Source: Gimesia sp. (GTDB taxonomy: Bacteria > Planctomycetota > Planctomycetia > Planctomycetales > Planctomycetaceae). Taken from it: 64,000 nt of DNA. Numbering within the stretch: position 1 is the first letter of the stretch; each line of letters starts with the position of its first letter. The stretch is from the NCBI GenBank assembly GCA_002706765.1, contig PAJV01000066.1, forward strand, positions 1 through 64,000, read 5' to 3'. Of this stretch, positions 45,501 to 53,012 are shown piece after piece. Both the position numbers and the translations under genes were made by a program. The notes under the pieces were generated by a model, which had not been told where the DNA came from, did not search any database, and was given only the letters and a program-made list of their open reading frames with translations.

Positions 45501-45709
45501 AGTTCAGTGCCAGCGCGGACACCATCAGCTTTGATGAGTCGAAAGACCAGTACATGCTGCGTTCCTTTGGAAACCGCAAAGCCACCCTTCGCCGATTTTC
45601 CCATTCCGGGCAGAACCCGCAGCGGGTCGTTTCGCAACAGATTGATTTCTCGCCATCCCATGACCGGGTCACATTACACGGAGTAACCGAACTACAGGGA
45701 CTGCCTTAG
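42563..45709 (+). CDS. Giant LptC/LptA (OstA)-like protein, 1048 aa
   Basis: One N-terminal membrane helix (about 20-42) anchors a very long beta-rich region. LptC-like opening (about 80-230) leads into OstA-type units: a stretch around DFEELVATGKNVTLTSSENQ, FTGTMTRLVYNEAKKTIVLQ and ADKIRLWLKG; a middle part with long polar linkers (about 480-600); a further unit near residue 640-720; and a last one (about 980-1048; SASADTISFDESKDQYMLR, VVSQQIDFSPSHDRVTLHG). LptC and LptA form a beta-jellyroll bridge carrying lipopolysaccharide to the outer membrane. Position after kdsD supports this role. E. coli LptC and LptA are each under 200 residues, so this would be a fused or expanded bridge. Confidence 0.65.
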   Translation: MAGTIHYNRNGFFDRLIANRLLLTWFTTAVLSGAYLLYAQAMRAVIIEQVIRQDFPEEIFQSPEYASGNNEKAKTFLPEHDWAANARYQFKDENVYVYTEQWEQEEKNRAVRLKPFAMLMFDRKKGEAEAPIAMVSEKALVRFEYPFGIKHTDPGRMVAGSLDGRVKITGPNGLIIWGRNFFYDETSMNIWSAHEVQFAYEDHRGQARGIEMKLIPAKTQLQELKPAVEGIREIVLRHNVHMKLAIKKSAKPSEYPASRFAEVKSKGSFTFNLETNQGTFNDDVRVFHPTSPQHADTLECDTLQLQFVRKDEEGNTVKDVAPQTAHSSGKLDFEELVATGKNVTLTSSENQFTGTMTRLVYNEAKKTIVLQDQQDVRIFQQSSELRCPDITIHQDEEGRLETVLCKGIGFIKQRDPGSGQLMMAAQWAEYMKKSIDPETSLEMVELQKDCIVRKPDAEFALAADKIRLWLKGELPSVRQAQSSRTAGTQNETDNSQKMQNKVNPHKMIAERDVAIYSPKLRGKTKRLEVWFDEETKPQSAPNAPIGVQTPQTPASIKHAAFSVEDALTLQRQNTEAPAGRATISKNRNSRLPEKKPEETPEPIMVVSEFMKIRIQKNELGKDEVSEIWTEGNITVNQFNEEQDQPRHITGNQLHIQNNGSNDQILHVIGNPAKINAQGSQIEGEHIYLYRLANRAEVQGKGLLLLPVRGGQKAAGGLLSGAEGISNENSLASPLATDSDSQDNLLEIHWDQEMIFDGLTANFFGKVRTNLGDNRLRCQEMEVVLSDRVSFTEKNPSEQKPDVHFITCRDGVEVESNEYLDNRLIGIRRASFWQMNVDQQTGNAEARGPGWLVLWRRENPEKNDSQTKVSQANLPQKTESDSWNYTRIDFNGKMAGNVSQRSTTFDDRVQITYGGVKRPLDTIDRDKLPPGAGSMRSNSLKLIQHDIEGQKKKSISMLAKGNAEVEGNTLIKSKQTPTSQEFSASADTISFDESKDQYMLRSFGNRKATLRRFSHSGQNPQRVVSQQIDFSPSHDRVTLHGVTELQGLP

Positions 45710-45827
45710 TCAATTCTATGCGAAATCAGAGATTATTTCTTTTTTCCTCCCACAAACTCATCTACAATCGAATAAGACTCTTTGCTTGCGAAAATCGTCC
45801 CTGGTGGACTTCAAACAAGGAACAACA

Positions 45828-47465
45828 GTGAACATGCCCGTCCTGCAGCAGCAACCACACCGGTACTCCTCCCTTTCCGGCTCCCCGAATCAGGGACAGG
45901 TTGAGGTGTCCGACTGGCATAGCCGTGTGTTCCGAGTGTTCTGTCTGCTGATGCTGACTGTGCTATCGTTATCGCTGTCGAATCGGGTGCAGGCACAAAA
46001 TCCGCGCGCCCTGGATACGTATCAGAAACAATACCAGACCTTGCATACCGACTTTCGGGACAAGCTGATTCAACTGGCACAAAGCTGTCAGCGGGATCAG
46101 CAGCAGGCCGGCGTGCAGACGATCTCCGAGATCATTAAAGAAGTGCAGGAATTTGATCCGCAGGCCCATCCTCTGCCGCGCGAAGTCCAGCCCGACCTGC
46201 CTCCGAGTTTACCAGCAGCCGAACGTAACTGGCGGTTGAAGCTGCGGAATCTGCAGGAAGAACAGGCCAACGATCTGTTTGTCTTCTCCCGCAAAGTGCT
46301 GCATGCCGGCTTTCCCAGCTATGCCTACGATCTGATTCTGGAAACCGCCTACCACAACCCCGATCATCGCTCTGTGCGGCAGATTCTGGGTTACGTACGG
46401 AACGGTGATGAATGGGCGACCCCTTTCGAAAAAGAGATGCACGACAGAAAACAACAGTGGCATCCCCGGTTCGGCTGGTTACCCGCGTCGCATATCGCCC
46501 GCTATGAACAGGGCGAACGCTACGTCAACGGCCGCTGGAAATCCGCGGCACAGGAAGCCGAAATCAGGCGAGACTTCCGCAATGCGTGGGAAATCAAAAC
46601 CGAACATTTCCTGATCAAAACCAACCACAGCCTGGAAATGGGAGTGAAACTGGCGACGGAAATGGAAGACTTTCATCGCTATTTCCACCAGACCTTCGCT
46701 GGCTTTTTCAACACACCCGAACAGTTTAAACAACTGTTTGAAGGTGCCCGCAATCCGTTTCAGCGTCGCAATAAAAACGATCAGCATGTGATGCATTACT
46801 ACAGCACACGCGAGGAATATTTGCAGCGGCTTCAGAAAGACATTCCCCAGATTGCACTCACACACGGCATTTACCTGTTCGGCGATCGGATCTCTCACTT
46901 CTACCATCGCCCGGACGCAGAAGGTGACCTGGGAACACTGTACCATGAAGCCACTCACCAGCTGTTTTATGAAAGCAGCTTTCAAGGCAAGAACCACCAG
47001 GTCGGCGAGAAGAATCATTTCTGGGCCATCGAGGGAATCGCCTGCTACATGGAATCGTTTGAAAAGAACGGCAAAAAATCCCGGGCCGGGAACCCCCATC
47101 ACATCCGCTTCAACGCCGCCCGTTATCGACTGCTGGAAGACGATTATTATGTCCCCCTCAATACATTTGCAGCGATGGGCCGCAATGCCTTTCAGACCAG
47201 TCCGAACATCAGTCCCAATTACAGCCAGGCGTCCGGGCTGTCTCATTTCTTCATGCATGCCTCACGCGGAGAATACCGGGATGCGTTTATCAACCAGTTG
47301 ACTCAGCTTTACAGCGTCAATTCCCGGGTACGCAATAACCCACAGTCTCTCGAAGAATTGACCGGTTTCTCCTATACCGACCTGGATCGCCAGTACCGGG
47401 AATACTCGGCGAGCCTGCAGAAAGCCCTCAACGAACGCGCCTTGAGCCTGCAATCCCGCCCGTAA
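45828..47465 (+). CDS. Exported HExxH protein (DUF1570/peptidase-MA-like)
   Basis: About 545 residues. The start is GTG 45828 (AAGGA 6 nt upstream) or ATG 45834. A membrane/signal segment (RVFCLLMLTVLSLSLSNRVQA) is followed by a helical region and then the metal site YHEATHQLFYES with WAIEGIACYMES downstream, the HExxH plus Glu layout. The C-terminal part (SGLSHFFMHASRGEYRDAF) fits the DUF1570 type found in many planctomycetes. Probably a periplasmic metallopeptidase; no substrate known. Stands alone between the LptC/A-like gene and the DUF1559 gene. Confidence 0.78.
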   Translation: MNMPVLQQQPHRYSSLSGSPNQGQVEVSDWHSRVFRVFCLLMLTVLSLSLSNRVQAQNPRALDTYQKQYQTLHTDFRDKLIQLAQSCQRDQQQAGVQTISEIIKEVQEFDPQAHPLPREVQPDLPPSLPAAERNWRLKLRNLQEEQANDLFVFSRKVLHAGFPSYAYDLILETAYHNPDHRSVRQILGYVRNGDEWATPFEKEMHDRKQQWHPRFGWLPASHIARYEQGERYVNGRWKSAAQEAEIRRDFRNAWEIKTEHFLIKTNHSLEMGVKLATEMEDFHRYFHQTFAGFFNTPEQFKQLFEGARNPFQRRNKNDQHVMHYYSTREEYLQRLQKDIPQIALTHGIYLFGDRISHFYHRPDAEGDLGTLYHEATHQLFYESSFQGKNHQVGEKNHFWAIEGIACYMESFEKNGKKSRAGNPHHIRFNAARYRLLEDDYYVPLNTFAAMGRNAFQTSPNISPNYSQASGLSHFFMHASRGEYRDAFINQLTQLYSVNSRVRNNPQSLEELTGFSYTDLDRQYREYSASLQKALNERALSLQSRP

Positions 47466-47731
47466 TCAGGACTTGCATTAAACCAGGTTCACTGCGAACG
47501 GGTGGCGCCAACCCATATTCCGTACGCCCCTGGCATCAGTTCCTCCCGCCTGCTCCCAAAACCGCACACACGCTAATGTAAATACATTCTGTTATGTTAG
47601 TAATATTTACGGTTATATTTTCTTGCCTCAGTCTTCTTTAAACCACTACAATAAAGGGCTCACATTTAATTAATGAACAATAATTTAGTTTTACTTACAT
47701 TCTCATCCTCATTTATTAAGGAAATGAACTA

Positions 47732-48670
47732 ATGGCACTTACGTTCAAAAGCCGACCCAAGCGAGGTTTTACCCTCATCGAGTTGCTGGTGGTCATCGCG
47801 ATCATCGCTATTCTGATTGCCCTATTATTGCCGGCCGTCCAGCAGGCCCGCGAAGCTGCTCGCAGATCAACATGCAAAAACAACATGAAACAACTGGGAC
47901 TGGCAATGCACAACTACCACGATACCCACAGAGTCCTCCCTCCGGGAGATGTCAACGCAGGTGGATATGATTGTGCCTGGCTTGGTACTCAAGAAACCCG
48001 CAACCACACTGGTATGCTTTTTATACTCCCCTTTATCGATCAGGCCAATCTTTATAATCAGATTAATTTTTCAATGGCCACTGGCTCGGCTGATGGAAAC
48101 GGACTCTGTACGGCTCCTGCCGCAGGAATTCAAACATCGGTTACCTCACGGCCGATCGTAGTCTTCGAATGTCCCAGTGATTCCTACTCGTCTGGGCCTC
48201 AATCGTATAGTTCAAATACGGCTTACACGCTGACCAGGGATTATCGCACAAGTTACGCTTTTGTTTACATCCGATATAATTCAGGTGGCCCTTATGAGAC
48301 AGCATCAACAGTCAAAACCGCCTTCGGTCACAACGGCGCAGCCCGGATGCGTGACTTCAGCGATGGGACCAGCAATTCGGTATTAATGATGGAAACTCCC
48401 ATGGAAAAACAGTCCTATATCCGCGGTCCCTTCTGGGCGACCTATGTGGCTACCGGACCTGTACTCGCCGCCCCCACTCGTAAAATCAATCAACCTTATT
48501 CTGCGACGGATTCCCGGGCTGAATACGGTTCTCCGGGCAGCGAGCACGTAGGGGGTTGTCATACCGTGCTGGGAGACGGCGCTGTGCGGTTCATCAGCGA
48601 GAATATTGATATCAATACGCTCCGGGCAATTCAAACCATCAATGGCGGTGAATTAGTCGGCGATTTCTAG
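47732..48670 (+). CDS. DUF1559 pseudopilin-like protein
   Basis: 312 residues. The N-terminus has a type II secretion/pilin-type methylation motif, [20 protein letters not shown], cleaved after Gly, then [15 protein letters not shown], and a C-terminal DUF1559/SBP-type domain ending with the H-x-G-G ... LGDGAVRFI signature ([17 protein letters not shown]). Planctomycetes encode dozens of these; they are thought to form surface or secretion fibres. AAGGAA before the ATG supports the start. Reading through the TAG stop gives 29 more in-frame codons; see findings. A small lipoprotein gene follows. Confidence 0.93.
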   Translation: MALTFKSRPKRGFTLIELLVVIAIIAILIALLLPAVQQAREAARRSTCKNNMKQLGLAMHNYHDTHRVLPPGDVNAGGYDCAWLGTQETRNHTGMLFILPFIDQANLYNQINFSMATGSADGNGLCTAPAAGIQTSVTSRPIVVFECPSDSYSSGPQSYSSNTAYTLTRDYRTSYAFVYIRYNSGGPYETASTVKTAFGHNGAARMRDFSDGTSNSVLMMETPMEKQSYIRGPFWATYVATGPVLAAPTRKINQPYSATDSRAEYGSPGSEHVGGCHTVLGDGAVRFISENIDINTLRAIQTINGGELVGDF

Positions 48671-48723
48671 AGCGACACATTTAACCAGTGCGTCGCTCAA
48701 TCTGAGTTACCCGGACCAAATGG

Positions 48724-48746
48724 CCTGGGAGACGCTACAGTAAAAC
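48724..48746. repeat. 23-bp intergenic repeat, copy 1
   Basis: Begins CCTGGGAGACGCTACAG and ends TAAAAC; identical at 63602-63624. Read in phase it encodes LGDATVK in both places. Confidence 0.75.
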
Positions 48747-48777
48747 TGGGCACAGTCTAATATTAACAGAATGGTAA

Positions 48778-49203
48778 ATGAGACCCATGTTGATGAATCA
48801 TCTCAAGTTTTTTCAGGCACTTTCACTGTTTGCTGTCAGCCTGCTTGTCGGCTGCTCAGGGGGAGCCACGGATACTCCCGAATTAAGTCAGGTGACCGGT
48901 AAGATTACAATGGACGGCGCACCTCTCACAAAAGCCTCTATTACATTTCAACCTGTGTCGGGTTCCTCATCCGTGGGAATGACTGATGAAACCGGTGAAT
49001 ATGTGCTGGCTTATAACAGAAACACAAACGGTGCCGTTCCTGGCAAACATACAGTACGCATCAGTAAGCGGGGTGAAGCTGGTTCGCCGAACGATACTGA
49101 AGACCAGGTCCCGGTCCAGTTCAATCGAGACTCAAAACTTACTGCCGAAGTGAAACCGGGAGAAAATACGATCAATTTCGATTTGGATTCGAAAGCGAAA
49201 TAA
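48778..49203 (+). CDS. Small exported lipoprotein, carboxypeptidase-regulatory-like fold
   Basis: 141 residues. The lipobox LLVGC (Cys about residue 26) marks a lipoprotein. The mature part (VTGKITMDGAPLTKASITFQP, then GMTDETGEYVLAYN, GKHTVRISK) is a CarboxypepD_reg/transthyretin-like beta-sandwich, as is usual for planctomycete small lipoproteins next to DUF1559 genes. Several in-frame ATGs (48778, 48787, 48793) compete; none has a clear ribosome-binding site. Followed by a strong terminator. Confidence 0.82.
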   Translation: MRPMLMNHLKFFQALSLFAVSLLVGCSGGATDTPELSQVTGKITMDGAPLTKASITFQPVSGSSSVGMTDETGEYVLAYNRNTNGAVPGKHTVRISKRGEAGSPNDTEDQVPVQFNRDSKLTAEVKPGENTINFDLDSKAK

Positions 49204-49253
49204 CCGACCACAGTCTGATTTCGCTTTGACGGAATTCACAGAAAACAAGCACG

Positions 49254-49289
49254 ACAGGTTCTGCTCTCAGGAGTAGAACCTGTTTTTTT
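49254..49289 (+). terminator. Intrinsic terminator of the first DUF1559/lipoprotein module
   Basis: ACAGGTTCT (49254-49262) and AGAACCTGT (49275-49283) form a perfect 9-bp stem followed by a T-run to 49289. Confidence 0.9.
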
Positions 49290-49351
49290 ACGCTCCCTGG
49301 ATCTGTCCCGGCAGACTTTCATTCTGGACCGGAGCCACGCCCCCCGGTAGG

Positions 49352-50917
49352 ATGAATGTGTCTCGTTGTTCTGTCCTGCATTCCTTTAACACTGAGATCT
49401 TCGTGATGCAGCCTGCTCGCCATCCGAAATCCGATTCACAAACCGGCACACCGCACGTCCGTCATCCCTGGCTGTTTCGCGGAGCGGCAATCCTGCTGGG
49501 ACTGTCGTTGCTCGTATGCCTGGAATTCGCACTGCGGCTGGGGGGCGTACATCCTCTGCCCGACAGCCGGGACCCCTATATTTCTTTCCGTTCCAATGCC
49601 ACACTCTTTATCAGGGATTCCTCCGGGACGAATTATCAGACCGCCCCGGAACGAATTGATTTCTTTCGCCCGCAATCATTCCCGGTCAGCAAGCCCTCTG
49701 ATACGTTTCGCGTCTTTGTGCTGGGTGGCTCAACCGTACAGGGACGACCTTACGCCGTCGAAACTTCGTTTACGACCTGGTTGAAATTCAATCTGCAGGC
49801 AGCAGAAACAGAGCGACACATCGAAGTCATCAACTGTGGTGGCGTCTCCTATGCCAGCTACCGCCTGGTTCCCATTCTGCGCGAAACACTGCAGTACCAG
49901 CCGGATCTGTTCATCGTCTATACCGGCCATAATGAATTTCTGGAAGAACGTACTTACGGTGATCTCAAACAGAGTTCCTCAATTTCTTTAGCCGCACAAA
50001 AATCCCTGCGGGATCTGCGCATCGCAGCGTTCATGCAGCGTTTCCTGCCGGGCATCCGCGAGGAACACGGGAGCTCTCCCAAAACAGTCCTGTCAGCCGA
50101 CGTGAATGCCCGACTCGATTTTCGCAAAGGCCTGGAAAGTTATCAGCGCGACCTCGACCAGCGTCGCGATATAGCAAGTCATTTTGAATACAACATTCGA
50201 CAGATGATTTTACTCGCCAGGCAGGCAGATGTGCCGCTGGTGCTCGTTAATCCGGTCTCGAATCTCAAAAACTGTCCCCCGTTTAAATGTGAATTTGAAG
50301 ACGGACTGTCACCGGAACAGCAGGACCAGCTCATCTCGCTATGGAAAGCAGCCAATAACTGCGACTGGAATCAGGCTGAACGGAAAATGCAGTTGTGGGA
50401 AGCAGCCTTGCAGATTGATCAACAACACGCGGGCCTGCTCTACAGCGTGGGAAAGACCTGCGAACATCAGCAGCGTTATTCGGAAGCGAAAACCTGGCTG
50501 ATTAAAGCCAAAGAAGAAGACATCTGCCCGCTGCGGATCCTGGAGCCGATGCATGACTCGTTGTTTGATCTCGCGCAGGAATACCAGGTGCCCCTGGTGG
50601 ATATCCGCAATCTGGTTGAGCAGCAGACACCGGATGGAATTCCGGGAAGTGAATGGCTCGTGGATCATGTTCATCCCAGCATCGAGGGACATCAATTGAT
50701 TGCCAATGCGCTCTATGAAAAACTGGTCGCGTTACGACTCTTCCCGCAACCGGCAGACTGGCAATCGAAGCGGGATCAACTGTGGCGGGAACATTTAAGT
50801 TCGCTATCGGAAGAATATTTCCTCCGCGGCGCGCTGCGCAGCAAAAGACTGGAAGGCTGGAGCCGAGGACGCAGTCAGAAAATCCCTCCCGACTCGAAAC
50901 AAGACGCAATCCAATAA
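49352..50917 (+). CDS. Membrane-anchored SGNH/GDSL-hydrolase-like protein
   Basis: 521 residues from ATG 49352; an ATG at 49406 gives a shorter form beginning just before the basic stretch and membrane helix (WLFRGAAILLGLSLLVCLEFAL). The external part has SGNH-type blocks: VLGGSTVQG (GDS-like with Ser), INCGGVSYASYR, IVYTGHNEFLEERTYG and the late DHVHPSIEGHQLI (Asp-x-x-His). A helical segment between (about 310-400) resembles TPR-type sequence. SGNH enzymes are esterases or acyltransferases, often acting on glycans. It sits between two DUF1559 modules, but nothing else links them. Confidence 0.82.
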   Translation: MNVSRCSVLHSFNTEIFVMQPARHPKSDSQTGTPHVRHPWLFRGAAILLGLSLLVCLEFALRLGGVHPLPDSRDPYISFRSNATLFIRDSSGTNYQTAPERIDFFRPQSFPVSKPSDTFRVFVLGGSTVQGRPYAVETSFTTWLKFNLQAAETERHIEVINCGGVSYASYRLVPILRETLQYQPDLFIVYTGHNEFLEERTYGDLKQSSSISLAAQKSLRDLRIAAFMQRFLPGIREEHGSSPKTVLSADVNARLDFRKGLESYQRDLDQRRDIASHFEYNIRQMILLARQADVPLVLVNPVSNLKNCPPFKCEFEDGLSPEQQDQLISLWKAANNCDWNQAERKMQLWEAALQIDQQHAGLLYSVGKTCEHQQRYSEAKTWLIKAKEEDICPLRILEPMHDSLFDLAQEYQVPLVDIRNLVEQQTPDGIPGSEWLVDHVHPSIEGHQLIANALYEKLVALRLFPQPADWQSKRDQLWREHLSSLSEEYFLRGALRSKRLEGWSRGRSQKIPPDSKQDAIQ

Positions 50918-51268
50918 CAGTCCAGTCTTCTTCTGTTTCATTAGACTTATTAATTAAATTGCGGTTTGTACAAACTCTCAAGTAAACCGCTCTCTCTTCG
51001 AAAACAACAAACCGTATACAAGTCAGAGTTTACGGGAACAGACAGTCTGCAGCTTCTTTGCAGGCCGGTTTAGGACCATGTTTTGATTATGGTTCTGCAA
51101 ACCGGCAGACTTGATCTACTTTTCCCCGATGTATAGGATTTGACGAAACCTCATAGTATGTCCCCGCCAGATCAGGTTATGTAATCATTATTGAAAAATA
51201 ACCTCTTTCGTCCGTGTTCACTTTCTGAACATGCTCTTTATGCTTCCATACATTTTACTGGAAAAGCC
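50918..51268. other. Leader region of the second DUF1559 gene
   Basis: No gene seen apart from an upstream in-frame extension of the DUF1559 ORF, which I do not call. Contains the long imperfect hairpin 51064-51106. Confidence 0.5.
51064..51106 (+). promoter_or_regulatory. Long imperfect hairpin upstream of DUF1559 gene
   Basis: GCCGGTTT (51064-51071) pairs with AAACCGGC (51099-51106), and inside it ACCAT pairs with ATGGT. An alternative outer pairing of AGTCTGC (51044-51050) with GCAGACT (51105-51111) would compete with the first. No T-run follows. Could be an RNA leader or processing site. Confidence 0.5.
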
Positions 51269-52231
51269 ATGACAAGCGCACCATCATCATCCACCAGACG
51301 AGGCTTTACACTCATTGAATTGCTGGTCGTGATTGCGATTATCGCGATCCTGATTGCATTACTGTTACCTGCCGTTCAACAGGCCCGGGAAGCTGCCCGC
51401 CGCAGCACCTGCAAAAACAATCTGAAACAGGTTGGTCTGGCATTACACAACTATCATGAGACACATAGCGTTTTTCCTCCTGGAGGACTCGGCAGCCATG
51501 GTCCGACAGCCTGGATCCATATTCTGCCTTTTGCTGATCAGGCAAACGTCTATAACCAACTGGTCTTTGAAGGAACCTACTTCTGGTTTGGAGGCGCATT
51601 AAGTGTGCCCAACTCTCCCGCCATCAATGACACCAAACCTCCTTACATGGCCTGCCCTTCGAGCGCACTGCCACAAAGCGTCAACGCATCCACAAGTGGT
51701 ACCGAGACCAGCGTATTCATCTCATCCTATATTCTGATTTCCGGTGCAACCGGCATTAATGAGATTCAGGATGACTCCTATTCCAAAGCTGGTTTCAGTA
51801 ATAAAGGCATCCGTTCTAACGGTGGTTCCTTTACCTTCAGAAAATCATTCCGTATTCGTGATTTCCTGGATGGAACATCCAATGTAGCGATGGTCGGAGA
51901 ACAGTCGGGCTGGGGAACGAACGCCAGTGGCGCGCAGACCGATATTCGCTCTGCTTTTGCCAGTGGTGCCTGGATGAGCCCCAACACACCCATTGATCAC
52001 GATCCCCGCTGTTACAATACAACCACGCTCCGCTATCCCATCGGTTACCAGAACACGGGAACGGGAATCGGTAACGACGCCTGTAACAACCCGATCCAGT
52101 CACAACACGTGGGCGGGGCGCACATGCTGCTCGGAGATGGCGCCGTCCGGTTTGTCTCTGCCAACGCGGACTTCAATACCATTCGCTATCTCTGCAGTCG
52201 TGCAGACGGAAATGTACTCGGCGAATTTTAA
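51269..52231 (+). CDS. DUF1559 pseudopilin-like protein, second copy
   Basis: 320 residues from ATG 51269. The frame opens at 51191, but the stretch before [19 protein letters not shown] is not typical, and family members start just before the prepilin motif. Signature regions: [54 protein letters not shown], and the end [18 protein letters not shown]. Similar in amino acids to 47732-48670 over the first 70 residues but with many silent base differences, so an old duplication under selection. A lipoprotein gene follows after a terminator. Confidence 0.93.
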   Translation: MTSAPSSSTRRGFTLIELLVVIAIIAILIALLLPAVQQAREAARRSTCKNNLKQVGLALHNYHETHSVFPPGGLGSHGPTAWIHILPFADQANVYNQLVFEGTYFWFGGALSVPNSPAINDTKPPYMACPSSALPQSVNASTSGTETSVFISSYILISGATGINEIQDDSYSKAGFSNKGIRSNGGSFTFRKSFRIRDFLDGTSNVAMVGEQSGWGTNASGAQTDIRSAFASGAWMSPNTPIDHDPRCYNTTTLRYPIGYQNTGTGIGNDACNNPIQSQHVGGAHMLLGDGAVRFVSANADFNTIRYLCSRADGNVLGEF

Positions 52232-52268
52232 TTTTTGATTGTCCCTTGAACTGAAATCGTGAAATTGC

Positions 52269-52309
52269 ATGTGGTGTTCTCTCTACACGGGGATCACCAC
52301 ATCTTTTTT
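52269..52309 (+). terminator. Intrinsic terminator after second DUF1559 gene
   Basis: ATGTGGTG (52269-52276) and CACCACAT (52295-52302) form an 8-bp stem followed by CTTTTTT. It lies between the DUF1559 gene and its lipoprotein partner, so the partner may be made at lower level or from its own promoter. Confidence 0.85.
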
Positions 52310-52340
52310 GAGCTAGACATATCCTCCTGGAATCGAATCA

Positions 52341-52778
52341 ATGAAATCGCTTGCCCCCATTTTTTTCACTCCCCTGGTTATGTTATGCATCCCTCTACTC
52401 TTTAGCGGCTGCCAGGGTTCCACGACCGATTTTGGTCCGACCGGAGCGTTATCAGGAAAAGTGACTTACCAGGGTGAACCGGTCAAAGAAGGTCTCGTGC
52501 AGTTCAATAATGCGGAGAAAGGGTTTGGCGGTCAGGCGGTAATCAATGAAGATGGAACCTATACCGTCACCAATGATTCCGGAGGGCTGGTCCTGGGAAC
52601 CTATCAGGTCAGTGTGGTGCCTCCCACAATTGAAAAATCGTTTGGCCCCGACACACCTGCTTCCGAAGTTCTGAAGGAGATGCCCAATATTCCGCAAAAG
52701 TACCACTACCCCAAAACCAGTGGGTTGAGCGTCGAAATCAAACAGGGTGACAACACCTACGACATCGACATGCAATAG
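52341..52778 (+). CDS. Small exported lipoprotein, second copy
   Basis: 145 residues. Lipobox LLFSGC (Cys about residue 24). The mature domain (LSGKVTYQGEPVKEGLVQF, then INEDGTYTVTND, GTYQVSVVPP) has the same CarboxypepD_reg-like pattern as 48778-49203, ending KQGDNTYDIDMQ. Second unit of the DUF1559-plus-lipoprotein arrangement. Role unknown; probably on the periplasmic face of a membrane. Confidence 0.85.
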   Translation: MKSLAPIFFTPLVMLCIPLLFSGCQGSTTDFGPTGALSGKVTYQGEPVKEGLVQFNNAEKGFGGQAVINEDGTYTVTNDSGGLVLGTYQVSVVPPTIEKSFGPDTPASEVLKEMPNIPQKYHYPKTSGLSVEIKQGDNTYDIDMQ

Positions 52779-53012
52779 TGCATTCTTGTCACTGGTCCCG
52801 GTTCAAGAAATCGAACCGATTCACACGCTCATCGCATCTGCTGATCTGGCCTGCTGTTTATTGCAGAAAAAGGATACAAATCTGACGCATACTCTGATTG
52901 ATTCGAGTCGGCTGCTACTCTATGATCGAAGATCAACGTCTGTTTCAATGACGTTGATCTTGTCTGCCATGAATCTGATCTGTGACGCCGCTCAACATGA
53001 AAGAGACTCCTG

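Noticed and set aside
47578-47610. Inverted repeat GTAAATA/TATTTAC in the AT-rich gap before the first DUF1559 gene
   Set aside because: In AT-rich DNA such short matches are common; no further support as operator or origin.
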